Source: CAYVUV01 sp964455095 (GTDB lineage Bacteria > Desulfobacterota > Binatia > HRBIN30 > CADEER01). Taken from it: a stretch of 41,008 nt of DNA. This document shows, piece by piece, positions 1 through 8,069 of this stretch (positions within the stretch are counted from its first letter, which is position 1; every line of letters starts with the position of its first letter). The notes under the pieces were generated by a model that was not told the DNA's origin, did no database searches, and worked only from the letters and a program-made list of their open reading frames with translations. A program made the position numbers and the translations under genes. Location of the stretch: NCBI GenBank assembly GCA_964455095.1, contig CAYVUV010000089.1, positions 1-41,008 of the forward strand, read 5' to 3'.

Positions 1-1
1 C

Positions 2-1849
2 GACAACTCGATCTCGGTGGTCAACACGCTGACCAAGGGCGAGCTGGCGCATCTGCCGCTGTACAACCCCGAGCCGCCGGAGGTGGTCGACGGGCGGCCG
101 GTGCTGTACGACGCGGTGGCGACGTCGAGCAACGGCGAGGCATCGTGCTCGAGCTGCCACATCTTCGGCGACTTCGACAGTCTCGGGTGGGACCTCGGCA
201 ACCCCGACGACTTGTTTGCCAACAACCCGAACCCGATCAAATTCAACGTCGGCCAGGACCCCGACTTCCACCCGATGAAGGGGCCGATGACGACGCAGAG
301 CCTGCGCGGCATGGCCGGCCACGGCCCGATGCACTGGCGCGGCGACCGCACCGAGTCCACCGATCCGCTCAACGAGAACGAGGCGTTCAAGAAGTTCATC
401 GTCGCCTTCGAAGGCCTGCTCGGCCGCGATGGCGCGATCAGCAACGCCGACATGCAGAAGTTCGCCGACTTCATCCTCGAGGTCACGTACCCGCCCAACC
501 CGATCCGCCCGCTCGACAACGTGCTCACGGGAGACGTGTTGGCCGGCCGCAACTTCTTCTTCGGCCCAAATAGCGACGGCATCTTCAACTGCAACGGATG
601 CCATGTGCTCAACCCGGCCGCCGGCTTCTTCGGCAGCGATGGCGAGACGACCTTCGAAAACGAGACGCAAATGTTCAAGGTCGCCCACTTGCGCAACGTG
701 TACCAGAAGATCGGCATGTTCGGCATGCCGGCCATCAACTTCATCGATCCCGGCGACAACGGCTTCCAGGGCGACCAGGTGCGCGGCTTCGGCATCCTGC
801 ACGACGGCAGCGTCGACACGGTGTTCCGCTTCGTGCACGCCACCGTCTTCAGCGTCCCGGACGACACGACGCGCCGGCAGTTGGAGGCATTCGTCCACGC
901 CTTCGACACCAACCTCGCTCCGATCGTCGGTCAGCAGACGACGCTGACCGACACCAACGCCGCGACGGTCGGCCCGCGCATCTCACTCTTCCTCAGCCGT
1001 GCCGCCGCCAACGAATGCGACGTCATCGTCAAGGGCACGGTCGCCGGCCAGCAGCGCGGCTACTACCGCCTGCCGGGCGGCACTTTCCAGAGTGACCGCG
1101 CCACCGAGACGCCACTGAGCGACGCGCAGGTGCGCGCACTCGCCGCCACCGTGGGTCATGATCTCACCTACACCGCCGTGCCACCGGGCACCGGCCTGCG
1201 CGCCGGCGTCGATCGCGACGAGGACGGCTATTACGACCGCGACGAGCTCGACGCGGGCAGCGACCCGGCTGATCCGCTCAGCATTCCGGGCACGTTCACC
1301 AACCATCCCATCGTCGGCAAGAAGCTGCTGGTCAAGGACAACACCGGCAACGACGAGGCAAAGCGCAAGATCGTGTTGATCAGCAAGTCGGGCTCCGTGG
1401 TGATTCCGACTCTCGACGGCACCGATGACCCGCGTTGCGGCCTCGATCCGTCGGGCACGGTCAAGGCGACACTGCGCGTCGCCAGCACCGCGGGACAGGA
1501 TCACACGACCGACCTGCCCTGTCAGAACTGGGAGCTGCTGGGCAGCCCGAGCAGCCCGCGCGGCTTCAAGTACAAGGACCCGGATTTGACCGACAGTACG
1601 GTGAAGACGCTGGTCTGGAAGACCGGCAAGTTGTTGAAGGCCGTGCTGCAGGGACGCGGCCCGACGACGCTCGACTACGACTTGCAGCTCGGTGTGCCGC
1701 AGGGCACCGTCAGCGCCGTGCTGACCAGCGGCCTGATGCGCCATTGCATGGGCTGCCTGCCCTCCAGCGGCAAGAACGGCAGCGACGGCAAGCAATTCCT
1801 CGGCAAGGATCCGAACTGCCCGGCGCCGAGCGCCTGCACGGGATTCTAG
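2..1849 (+). CDS. Di-heme cytochrome c domain protein, 5' end outside the window
   Basis: The frame is open to the window edge, so the N-terminus is missing; the GTG at 17 has no ribosome-binding site and is probably internal. The first visible residues (NSISVVNT) look like the last blade of a YVTN/NHL beta-propeller, so a propeller upstream is likely (inference). Two c-type heme sites follow, counted from the GTG: CSSCH at residues 44-48 and CNGCH at 192-196. The stretch QSLRGMAGHGPMHWRGDR is typical of cytochrome c peroxidase/MauG-related domains. A Ca-binding-like Asp repeat (DRDEDGYYDRDE) lies near residue 400. A final CMGC near residue 575 lacks the heme His. Probably a periplasmic or surface redox protein; peroxidase activity cannot be judged. 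It ends 65 nt before the ABC genes. Confidence 0.8.
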   Translation, partial: DNSISVVNTLTKGELAHLPLYNPEPPEVVDGRPVLYDAVATSSNGEASCSSCHIFGDFDSLGWDLGNPDDLFANNPNPIKFNVGQDPDFHPMKGPMTTQSLRGMAGHGPMHWRGDRTESTDPLNENEAFKKFIVAFEGLLGRDGAISNADMQKFADFILEVTYPPNPIRPLDNVLTGDVLAGRNFFFGPNSDGIFNCNGCHVLNPAAGFFGSDGETTFENETQMFKVAHLRNVYQKIGMFGMPAINFIDPGDNGFQGDQVRGFGILHDGSVDTVFRFVHATVFSVPDDTTRRQLEAFVHAFDTNLAPIVGQQTTLTDTNAATVGPRISLFLSRAAANECDVIVKGTVAGQQRGYYRLPGGTFQSDRATETPLSDAQVRALAATVGHDLTYTAVPPGTGLRAGVDRDEDGYYDRDELDAGSDPADPLSIPGTFTNHPIVGKKLLVKDNTGNDEAKRKIVLISKSGSVVIPTLDGTDDPRCGLDPSGTVKATLRVASTAGQDHTTDLPCQNWELLGSPSSPRGFKYKDPDLTDSTVKTLVWKTGKLLKAVLQGRGPTTLDYDLQLGVPQGTVSAVLTSGLMRHCMGCLPSSGKNGSDGKQFLGKDPNCPAPSACTGF

Positions 1850-1862
1850 GCGATTCTGCGTA

Positions 1863-1898
1863 CACTCGGGGCGGCGAGCGACCTTGCCGCCCCGAGTG
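1863..1898 (+). terminator. 13-bp perfect hairpin between cytochrome and ABC genes
   Basis: CACTCGGGGCGGC (1863-1875) and its exact reverse complement (1886-1898) flank a 10-nt loop. It begins 14 nt after the cytochrome stop codon and ends 16 nt before the ATG of the ABC ATPase. No T-run follows, so it is either a GC-rich terminator of the type without a U-tract or a structure in the ABC leader. The ATG at 1915 has no clear Shine-Dalgarno sequence. Confidence 0.6.
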
Positions 1899-1914
1899 AC
1901 GCCGTCGATCCGTC

Positions 1915-2838
1915 ATGATCGTCTCGGCGCGCGGCGTCTCCAAGCGCTTCGGCGAACGCCTCGCCGTCGACGGCCTCGATCTCTCGATCGCGCCCGGCAT
2001 CTGTTTCGGCCTGCTCGGCCCCAACGGTGCCGGCAAGACCACGGCGCTGCGCATGATCTACGGCGTGACGCGCCCGACCAGCGGCGAGATCCGCGTCTTC
2101 GACATCGACATCCTGCGCCATCCCCGCGCCGTGCGCGCGCGGCTCGGCGTGACGCTGCAGGAGAACGTGCTGATCGACGCGCTGTCGCCGATCGAGAACC
2201 TGCGCGTCTTCGGCCGCTACCACCTCCTGCGCGACCCCGACCTGTCGCGCCGCATCGACGAGCTGATCGACTTCCTCGAGTTGCGCTCGCACGCCGGCGT
2301 GCCGGTGCGCGCCCTCTCGGGCGGCTTCAAACGCCGCCTGGCGATCGCGCTGTCGCTCATGAACCGGCCCGAGCTGTTGATCCTCGACGAGCCCACGACC
2401 GGCCTCGATCCCGGCGTCCGCCTGGCGCTGTGGGCGCGGGTGCGCGAGCTGCGCGCGGCCGGCACCACCGTGTTGCTCACCACGCACTACATGGACGAAG
2501 CGCAGCGGCTGTGCGACCAGGTCGCCATCGTCGCCGCCGGCAAGGTCATCGCCGAGGGCGCGCCGATCGACCTGATCCGCACCCACCTGGCCCGCGATGC
2601 GGTGGAGTTCGACTGCGCCGCGGACGAGGAGCGCGAGCTGCTCGACGGCCTGCAGCTGCCGGCGCGTCGCCTGCGCGCCGAGCGGCGCTTGATCTGCTAC
2701 CTCGACGACGGCACGCCGCTCGCCGACCGCGTGCGCAAACGCGATCCCCAAGACCGACGCGCGCTGGTGGTGCGTCCGGCCAACCTCGAAGACGTCTTCC
2801 TGGCGCTCACCGGTACCAGTCTGGAGGGCGGCGCATGA
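1915..2838 (+). CDS. ABC transporter ATP-binding protein, NodI/DrrA-like
   Basis: Nucleotide-binding subunit of a two-component ABC-2 exporter, acting at the cytoplasmic face of the inner membrane. Seen: Walker A GPNGAGKT (35-42), Q-loop LQEN near 81-84, signature LSGG (134-137), Walker B LLILDEP (154-160), D-loop TTGLDPG and H-loop TTHYMDEA. At 307 residues it has the length of NodI/DrrA-type proteins, with a C-terminal accessory domain after about residue 220. The ATG at 1915 is chosen because homology starts at once (MIVSARGVSKRFG), although no good ribosome-binding site precedes it. The stop overlaps the permease ATG by 4 nt (ATGA), so the two are translationally coupled. The substrate is unknown; NodI/NodJ export lipo-oligosaccharides, but nothing here shows that. 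Confidence 0.93.
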   Translation: MIVSARGVSKRFGERLAVDGLDLSIAPGICFGLLGPNGAGKTTALRMIYGVTRPTSGEIRVFDIDILRHPRAVRARLGVTLQENVLIDALSPIENLRVFGRYHLLRDPDLSRRIDELIDFLELRSHAGVPVRALSGGFKRRLAIALSLMNRPELLILDEPTTGLDPGVRLALWARVRELRAAGTTVLLTTHYMDEAQRLCDQVAIVAAGKVIAEGAPIDLIRTHLARDAVEFDCAADEERELLDGLQLPARRLRAERRLICYLDDGTPLADRVRKRDPQDRRALVVRPANLEDVFLALTGTSLEGGA

Positions 2839-3602
2839 CCATCTCGCCGCGCCACGCCGCCGCCGTCTGGCGGCGCAATGCGACGATGTACCGCCGCACC
2901 TGGATGCTCAACATCCTGCCCAACTTCTTCGAGCCGGTGCTCTACCTGCTCGCCATCGGCCTCGGCGTCGGCGCCTACATCCCGCAGATGGGCGGCATGT
3001 CCTACGTCAACTTCCTCGCCCCCGGCCTGGTCTGTGTCGCGGCGATGAACGGCGCCACCTTCGAGGTCACCTACAACATCTTCGTGCGCATGACCTTCGA
3101 GAAGGCATACGACGCCATGCTCACCACGCCGGTCGAACCCGACGACGTGCTCGCGGGCGAGATCCTCTGGGCGGTGACGCGCGCGGCGCTGTACGGCGGC
3201 TGCTTCCTGATCGTGTTGGTGTTGTGGGGGCTCGCTTCGCCCGTCGCCGGACTGTTGATGCTGCCGCTGCTGCCGCTGGCCGGTCTGTTGTTCGCGGCAA
3301 TCGGCGTCTCGGTATCGCTGCGCTTGCCGACCATCGACCTCTTCAGCTTCTACTTCACGCTCTTCCTGACGCCGTTGTTCCTGTTCTCCGACGTCTTCTT
3401 TCCGCTGCAGGAGCGCCTCTCCGGCATCTGGCTCTGGGTCGCCGAGGTGTTGCCGCTGCTGCACCCGGTGCGCATCGCGCGCGCCATCTTCCGCGGCGAA
3501 TTCAGCGCGGTGTTGCTCTGGGATCTGGCCTATATTCTCGGCCTGTCGGCGGTGCTGCTGGCCTCCGCGCGGGGAGCGGTGCGGCGGCGGCTGACGACGT
3601 AG
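2835..3602 (+). CDS. ABC-2 type transporter permease, NodJ-like
   Basis: Membrane subunit paired with the preceding ATPase. The 255-residue protein starts at the ATG that overlaps the ATPase stop (ATGA). It carries about six hydrophobic segments, including FFEPVLYLLAIGLGVGAYI, LFAAIGVSVSL and FSFYFTLFLTPLFLFSDVFF. The last is the conserved region of the ABC-2/NodJ family, followed by the typical PLLHPVRIARAIFRGEF motif. Length and order (ATPase then permease) match NodI-NodJ and DrrA-DrrB pairs. The operon seems to end here, because the next element is a REP-like doublet and the next gene is on the opposite strand. Confidence 0.92.
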   Translation: MTISPRHAAAVWRRNATMYRRTWMLNILPNFFEPVLYLLAIGLGVGAYIPQMGGMSYVNFLAPGLVCVAAMNGATFEVTYNIFVRMTFEKAYDAMLTTPVEPDDVLAGEILWAVTRAALYGGCFLIVLVLWGLASPVAGLLMLPLLPLAGLLFAAIGVSVSLRLPTIDLFSFYFTLFLTPLFLFSDVFFPLQERLSGIWLWVAEVLPLLHPVRIARAIFRGEFSAVLLWDLAYILGLSAVLLASARGAVRRRLTT

Positions 3603-3640
3603 GCAATCGCACAGCCCTGCCCGCTCCCGCCCCCTTCCGC

Positions 3641-3730
3641 TCCCCCTCCTTACCAAGGAGGGGCCGGGGGGAGGTTCCGTCCCGAGGGGAAGCCGACCTC
3701 CCCTAGCCCCTCCCTGGAAAGGAGGGGGGG
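3641..3730. repeat. REP-like doublet: two inverted hairpin units
   Basis: Two units of about 35 nt (3641-3675 and 3696-3730) are near-perfect reverse complements of each other. Each has its own hairpin: CCCCTCCTT / AAGGAGGGG (3643-3651 with 3655-3663), and CCCCTCC / GGAGGGG (3707-3713 with 3721-3727). The spacer is about 20 nt. This is the BIME-like arrangement of REP elements. It lies between the ends of two convergent genes, the usual site for such elements, and may serve as a bidirectional terminator. Genome copy number cannot be seen from this window. Confidence 0.7.
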
Positions 3731-3752
3731 CCGGAGGAGCGATGCTCCAGGG

Positions 3753-4775
3753 TCAGCCTCTGGCCGGAGTCAGATTGGCGAGCCAGGGTGTGCGGGACGT
3801 CAACCGGCGCAGCGAGGGGCGTGCGATGCGCCACAGCACCGTGCCGAGGGCCATACCGGCCACGGAGCCGAGAGCGCCGTAGACGAGCAGGTCGCCGAAG
3901 CCGGGGCGGGCGGCGGCAAACGAACGAAAGGCATAGACGCCGAACAGGGCGGACAGCGTCGTGCACGTCATGATCGGGCTGCCGGGATCGAAACCCTGCA
4001 GGGCGTCGACCAGCAGCGCCGCCGCCACCAGCAACACGCTCAGCCCCGTGAACAGACTGCGGGGAAACGTGGCCGGATAGACGCGCACGGTCACCGAATC
4101 GTTGGCGGTCGGGCTCATCGACTCCAGCGCCAGCGTCAGGTCGGCCCCGTCGGGACTCTCCACGTCGTACTTTCCAATGTCATGGAGGCGCTGCACAGGA
4201 GCCGAGCCCCGGCGCCCGAGGCGTTGGCGCCCCCAGTGCTCGGTGAAATCGCCCTCGAGCGCCTGGTCGCCGGCGCTGCCGCCGAGCAACATCCGGTAGT
4301 GCGCCGAGCGACTGCTGTGCTCTTCGGAGGGGCGGAAGTGCCCTTCGACGACGATGCGATACGGCCCGGCCTGCCCGTGCAACGGCACCGGAACGGCCGG
4401 CGCCGCGGCCCGCAGCTCGGTCGCCAGCACCGGGGGAGGCGGGTTCACCGCCCGGTAGAAGGGGATGAACGTGATGAGCGCCCACACCGCCGAGAAGCCC
4501 GCGACCAGCAGCGCCGCCGCGCGCGCCGTGCGCTCGTCCAGATAGCGCCGCAGTCCGACGTACAGGGCGACGAGCAGCGCCAGCCCCCCGCCAAAGGTCA
4601 CCGCGGTGGCCGGGCGGATGATTTCGATGTTGTAGGCGACCCACGCCGACAGGCCCAGGGCCCCGACGCCGAGCGGCACGACCCAGCCGTGCAGCGCTTC
4701 GAAGAACAACGCCCGGCCGATATTGACCTGCTGGCGGGCGCGGGGAGTCCCCTTGGGCTTTTTTGCACTCGACAT
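3753..4775 (-). CDS. Polytopic membrane protein with a central soluble domain, function unknown
   Basis: I do not recognise the family. The 340-residue protein has a basic N-terminus (MSSAKKPKGTPRARQQ) and three hydrophobic segments near residues 30-50, 55-75 and 85-105. A hydrophilic beta-like domain follows (about 115-235, containing YRIVVEGHF and HYRMLLGG). Three more hydrophobic segments lie near 238-257, 265-285 and 295-315, and the tail is basic. The 3+soluble+3 layout puts the middle domain on one face of the membrane. The ATG is supported by AGGAGA about 5 nt upstream. It is a single gene, divergent from the RRM gene and convergent with the ABC operon. A TTGACA on the minus strand (4862-4867) could be its -35 box, but no good -10 is seen. 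Confidence 0.75.
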   Translation of the reverse strand: MSSAKKPKGTPRARQQVNIGRALFFEALHGWVVPLGVGALGLSAWVAYNIEIIRPATAVTFGGGLALLVALYVGLRRYLDERTARAAALLVAGFSAVWALITFIPFYRAVNPPPPVLATELRAAAPAVPVPLHGQAGPYRIVVEGHFRPSEEHSSRSAHYRMLLGGSAGDQALEGDFTEHWGRQRLGRRGSAPVQRLHDIGKYDVESPDGADLTLALESMSPTANDSVTVRVYPATFPRSLFTGLSVLLVAAALLVDALQGFDPGSPIMTCTTLSALFGVYAFRSFAAARPGFGDLLVYGALGSVAGMALGTVLWRIARPSLRRLTSRTPWLANLTPARG

Positions 4776-4996
4776 GATGTCTCCTGGTTTCTCTGGCCAC
4801 GCGCTCGGGCGCGCAGATCACATGGGCGTATCGTTCCCCAATTGCCCGCACGGCTCGACCCTGTCAATCCCGCGGCGAAGGAAATGGCACTGGTTGGCCA
4901 CCCCCGACGGCGCGCTGGATACCGCAGAGAAACTCACATGTGTCCATCGAGTAGACTTGTCGAAGACTGAACAAAGAGGTATTGAGCGGAGAACTC

Positions 4997-5023
4997 GCCG
5001 GCATAGTGCCGGCCAGAAAGGAG
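4997..5023 (+). promoter_or_regulatory. Leader hairpin and Shine-Dalgarno of the first RRM gene
   Basis: In the 254-nt divergent intergenic region, GCCGGC (4997-5002) pairs with GCCGGC (5008-5013) across the loop ATAGT. Three nt later comes a strong AAAGGAG (5017-5023), six nt before an ATT codon at 5030. The next upstream in-frame candidates, GTG 5006 and TTG 4982, lie inside or before the hairpin and have poor spacing to any Shine-Dalgarno sequence. This sets the likely start at ATT and suggests a structured, possibly regulated leader. No convincing -10 element was found in the rest of the region. Confidence 0.55.
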
Positions 5024-5029
5024 ACGGCC

Positions 5030-5464
5030 ATTTCATCCAAGGTTTTTGTCGGCAATCTTAACTTCAGTACCACTAAAGAGGATCTCATCGCGGTCCTCTC
5101 GGAGGCAGGCAAGGTCATCGATATCCGCCTGCCCTCCGATCGCGAGACCGGACGGCCGCGCGGATTTGCCTTCGTGGAGTTTTCCAGCGAGGGCGAGGCA
5201 GCCGATGCCATCCGCAAGTTCAACGACCGCGAGCTCGGCGGTCGACGGCTGAAGGTCAACGCGGCCGAAGAGCGTCCCGTCCGCCCTCCCGGCGGCGGCA
5301 GCAGCCCGCGTCCGTTTCGCCCGACCGGATCCGCTCCGCCCCCGTCCTTCAACGACTTCGGTTCGTCGAACGAGGGCATGGGCGAGGACTTCCGGCCCGG
5401 TCCGTTCAAGAACAAGGGCAGCCGTCGCGGCCTGCGCGGTCGCAAGCGCAGCCTCAACTACTAG
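5030..5464 (+). CDS. RNA-binding protein with one RRM domain, probable ATT start
   Basis: A single RNA recognition motif occupies the N-terminal ~80 residues: RNP-2 KVFVGNLNF and RNP-1 RGFAFVEF, with the usual spacing. A basic Pro/Gly/Ser/Arg-rich tail follows and ends in SRRGLRGRKRS. Bacterial proteins of this kind are small, often cold-induced, single-stranded RNA binders. Homologues normally begin a few residues before KVFVGNL. The only start with a strong, well-spaced ribosome-binding site (AAAGGAG, 6-nt gap) is the rare ATT at 5030, giving 144 residues. Alternatives are GTG 5006 and TTG 4982 (about 160 residues). A second RRM gene at 25287 has a different, Gly-rich tail. It is monocistronic and followed by GC-rich hairpins. 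Confidence 0.85.
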   Translation: MSSKVFVGNLNFSTTKEDLIAVLSEAGKVIDIRLPSDRETGRPRGFAFVEFSSEGEAADAIRKFNDRELGGRRLKVNAAEERPVRPPGGGSSPRPFRPTGSAPPPSFNDFGSSNEGMGEDFRPGPFKNKGSRRGLRGRKRSLNY

Positions 5465-5496
5465 TCTCCTTGTTCCCGTTCACCTGACAACGTGAC

Positions 5497-5564
5497 GCGC
5501 GGCGGTTGGGCGCCGCGCGACCCGCGTTCCCCTGAGCCTCCTTGCTGCTCTCCTTCAAGGAGAG
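5497..5564 (+). terminator. Two hairpins after the RRM gene
   Basis: GCGCGGCG (5497-5504) pairs with CGCCGCGC (5511-5518) around a 6-nt loop, 32 nt after the RRM stop. A second inverted repeat, CTCTCCTT / AAGGAGAG (5548-5555 and 5557-5564), follows. Neither has a T-run. The first is the better terminator candidate. The second shares the CTCCTT-AAGGAG core with the doublet at 3641-3730 and may be a relic of that element. The rest of 5465-5731 shows nothing recognisable. Confidence 0.45.
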
Positions 5565-5731
5565 CCTCTCTGGAGGCGCTGCTCGGGCACCCGTGCAGCC
5601 GCGCGCCGTTTCGCGCTGAATCCCGCCACCCGTCGAGCGCGCTTGACGCCGGTCGTGTCGGCAGGCCAGAGAATAAGACGGATGGCGCCATCCGGCGCCG
5701 GCTCGACTGCAGTTCGAAACGGAGGGGAACC

Positions 5732-7087
5732 GTGCAGAAGCTCTGGCTCGTCTGGCTGATCGCGTCGGTGTGCGTGGGGCAAGCGGCGGCGCAGGACTCG
5801 TCGCGCCAGGTGCTCTACTCACCCGAGGGCAACCGGCTGCGCCGCTACGACATCGATAGTATCGGCACCCAATCCCTGCTCGAAGACATCTTCATCGACC
5901 GCGCCAGCAGCGGGCCGAGCGGCCGCGACATCAACGGCAAGGTCTGCCTCTTCCCCGACGGTTCGGGGCGCTTCATCGCCGGCGAGGACACCGGGCAGCC
6001 GGCCGAGCAAGAAGGCGAAAGTCCCGGAACGACCGACGACGTACCGCCGGGATGGGGCGTGTTCGACGCCACCGGACACCAGGTCGGCAAGCTCACCGCG
6101 ACCTACCACGTGATACCGGGCGATCCCTTCGGTTGCGCCTTCGACGCGCAGGGGCGACTGTTCACCACCGAAATCGGACACAACAACGGCCTGGCTCCGT
6201 TCAATGGCCAATTGCTCATGTGGTTTCCGCCGTTCAACCGCTTTCCCGGCGCGCCCGGCACCTATCCCAACTCGGCGCACAGCGATCACTTCTGCAAGAT
6301 CGCTTCGGACATCGGCGTCGCGACGAGCACCGCGATCGACGAGCTCGGACGCGTCTACGTCACCTCGGCCGCCGGGCCGAACGGCGGCAGTGTGCTGCGT
6401 TTCTCGCCGCCGTTCCCGACCGCCCCCACCGCCGCCGGCGGCTGCGGCGGTGTCGACAGCCTCGGTTCCCCGGTCGCCGACGTGGTCAACGCCGAGGTCT
6501 TCATCTCCGATCCGTCGGGAACGCCGAGCGGGATTGTCCGCGCGCCGAACGGCAACTGGTACGTCGCCAGCGTCTTCACCGGCGTCATCGCCGAGTACGA
6601 TCCCAACGGCGTGCTCGTCCGCCGCATCGTCGAATCGCCGGCCGGCTCGCCCTATCCGCTGCCCAATGGACATCCGCAGGGCCTGGCGCTCGACCGGGCT
6701 GGAACGCTCTACTACGCCGACCTCTCGATCACCGTCGACCTGGGCCCGCCCCTGCGCATCGGCCCGGGCCCCAACGGCAAGATCTGGCGCGTCACCTTCG
6801 ACAGCGAGGGACGGCCGCAGCCGCCCGAGATCGTCCGCCAGAACCTCCAATTCCCCGACGCCGTCGCCGTGCTACCCGGTGACCTCACCGCCCCGCCCTG
6901 CCCCGGCGACTGCGATCAGAGCGGCACCGTGACGCTCGACGAGTTGATCCGCAGCGTCAACATCGCCCTCGGCCACCTGCCAATCGACGAGTGTGCTCTC
7001 GTTGATACCGACGACGACCGCCACGCGTCGGTCGACGAGCTGGTCGGCGCCGTCGCCGGCGCCGTCAGCGGCTGCGGGAGCGACTGA
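5732..7087 (+). CDS. Secreted beta-propeller (NHL/SMP-30-like) protein with C-terminal EF-hand pair
   Basis: The start is GTG 5732, four nt after GGAGGGG, and it gives an immediate signal peptide (MQKLWLVWLIASVCVGQAAA, cleavage before QDSS). The frame is open further upstream, but that part has no signal peptide and no ribosome-binding site. Residues 25-380 look like a six-bladed propeller: recurring strands such as GCAFDAQGRLFTTEIG, STAIDELGRVYVTSA and GLALDRAGTLYYADL are typical NHL/SMP-30 blades. Residues 390-447 form a Cys-flanked EF-hand pair: CPGDCDQSGTVTLDELI, then DTDDDRHASVDELV, closing with a Cys near the end. The same module occurs at the N-terminus of the protein at 15056. The product (451 residues) is exported; ligand or enzymatic role is unknown. 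The closely spaced downstream gene is convergent. Confidence 0.85.
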   Translation: MQKLWLVWLIASVCVGQAAAQDSSRQVLYSPEGNRLRRYDIDSIGTQSLLEDIFIDRASSGPSGRDINGKVCLFPDGSGRFIAGEDTGQPAEQEGESPGTTDDVPPGWGVFDATGHQVGKLTATYHVIPGDPFGCAFDAQGRLFTTEIGHNNGLAPFNGQLLMWFPPFNRFPGAPGTYPNSAHSDHFCKIASDIGVATSTAIDELGRVYVTSAAGPNGGSVLRFSPPFPTAPTAAGGCGGVDSLGSPVADVVNAEVFISDPSGTPSGIVRAPNGNWYVASVFTGVIAEYDPNGVLVRRIVESPAGSPYPLPNGHPQGLALDRAGTLYYADLSITVDLGPPLRIGPGPNGKIWRVTFDSEGRPQPPEIVRQNLQFPDAVAVLPGDLTAPPCPGDCDQSGTVTLDELIRSVNIALGHLPIDECALVDTDDDRHASVDELVGAVAGAVSGCGSD

Positions 7088-7133
7088 GGGAACGCGCGGT
7101 GGCGTACGGTGTGGAGCGGAGGCCTAGCGCCGC

Positions 7134-8012
7134 TCACCCGGTACCGAGCAGGAACTCGCGCACGATGGCGAGGAAGCGCGCCAGCTGGTCGTGGTGCACC
7201 CAATGGCCGGCGCCTTCGATGTTGACCGCGCGCACGTCGCGAAATGCCGCGGCGCGGCCGTCGACCAGCGGGTCGGAGGCCCACGACTCGGTGCCGCGCA
7301 ACAGCAGCACCGGAGCGGTGATCTGGGTCCAGATCTGCTGCGCGTCGCTCATGTTGAAGATGTACGGCGAGCTGGCGCGGACGTAGTTGTCGAACTTCCA
7401 CAGGTAGGTGCCGTCCTCGTCGCGATAGCAGCCGTGGATGGTCAGGTGACGCGCCTGCTCGGCGCTCAGGCGCGGGTTGGCCTCCTGCATGCGCGCGATG
7501 GCTTCGTCGAGGCTGGCGTAGCGGTGCGGGTGACGCGTCGCCAGCGCCTTCATCTCGGACACCCAGATGCGCATGCGCTCGTGCGCCGGCCGCTCGCGCA
7601 GCATTTCGGGCGGCGGCCCGGTGCCCTCGATGGCCACGGCCTGGCGCACCCGATCGGGGTAGATGCCGCAGTACTGCAGGGTGATCGATCCGCCCAGCGA
7701 GTGGCCGATGACGGTGATCGGAAAGAGCTTCAGCGCCTCGAGCAGCTGCGCCACGTCGAGCGTGTAGTCGATCATCGAGTAGCTGCCGCCGATCGACCAC
7801 TGCGAGTCGCCGTGCCCGCGCAAGTCGGGGGCGATGATGTGGTAGTCGCGGCGCAGGTCCTGTGCCACCCAGTCCCAGTTGCGCGCGTGGTCGCGCCCGC
7901 CGTGAATCAGCAGCAGCGGCGGCTTGTCGGCGTTGCCCCAATCGACGTAGTGCAGCTTGAGCCGCTGCGAATAGAAGTAGTGCGAGGTCGGTCCCAGCAT
8001 CGCGTCGGGCAT
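7134..8012 (-). CDS. Alpha/beta-fold hydrolase
   Basis: Classic alpha/beta hydrolase of 292 residues. Oxyanion-side motif LLIHGG (34-39), PDLRGHGDS (62-70), nucleophile elbow GHSLGG with Ser105, and catalytic-His segment GAGHWVHH with His270; the acid is probably an Asp near 245 (TESWASDP). No signal peptide, so cytoplasmic. The ATG at 8012 has GGAGGCG five nt upstream; a second ATG four codons in is possible. It is the last gene of a minus-strand run, 57 nt after the ABC permease, so it may be co-transcribed with the exporter. Substrate unknown: the fold covers esterases, epoxide hydrolases and haloalkane dehalogenases. Confidence 0.9.
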   Translation of the reverse strand: MPDAMLGPTSHYFYSQRLKLHYVDWGNADKPPLLLIHGGRDHARNWDWVAQDLRRDYHIIAPDLRGHGDSQWSIGGSYSMIDYTLDVAQLLEALKLFPITVIGHSLGGSITLQYCGIYPDRVRQAVAIEGTGPPPEMLRERPAHERMRIWVSEMKALATRHPHRYASLDEAIARMQEANPRLSAEQARHLTIHGCYRDEDGTYLWKFDNYVRASSPYIFNMSDAQQIWTQITAPVLLLRGTESWASDPLVDGRAAAFRDVRAVNIEGAGHWVHHDQLARFLAIVREFLLGTG

Positions 8013-8069
8013 CAGGCGCCTCCAACGCGACGATACCCCGGCGGCGGCGGCGCGGGCAACCGACGTCGC

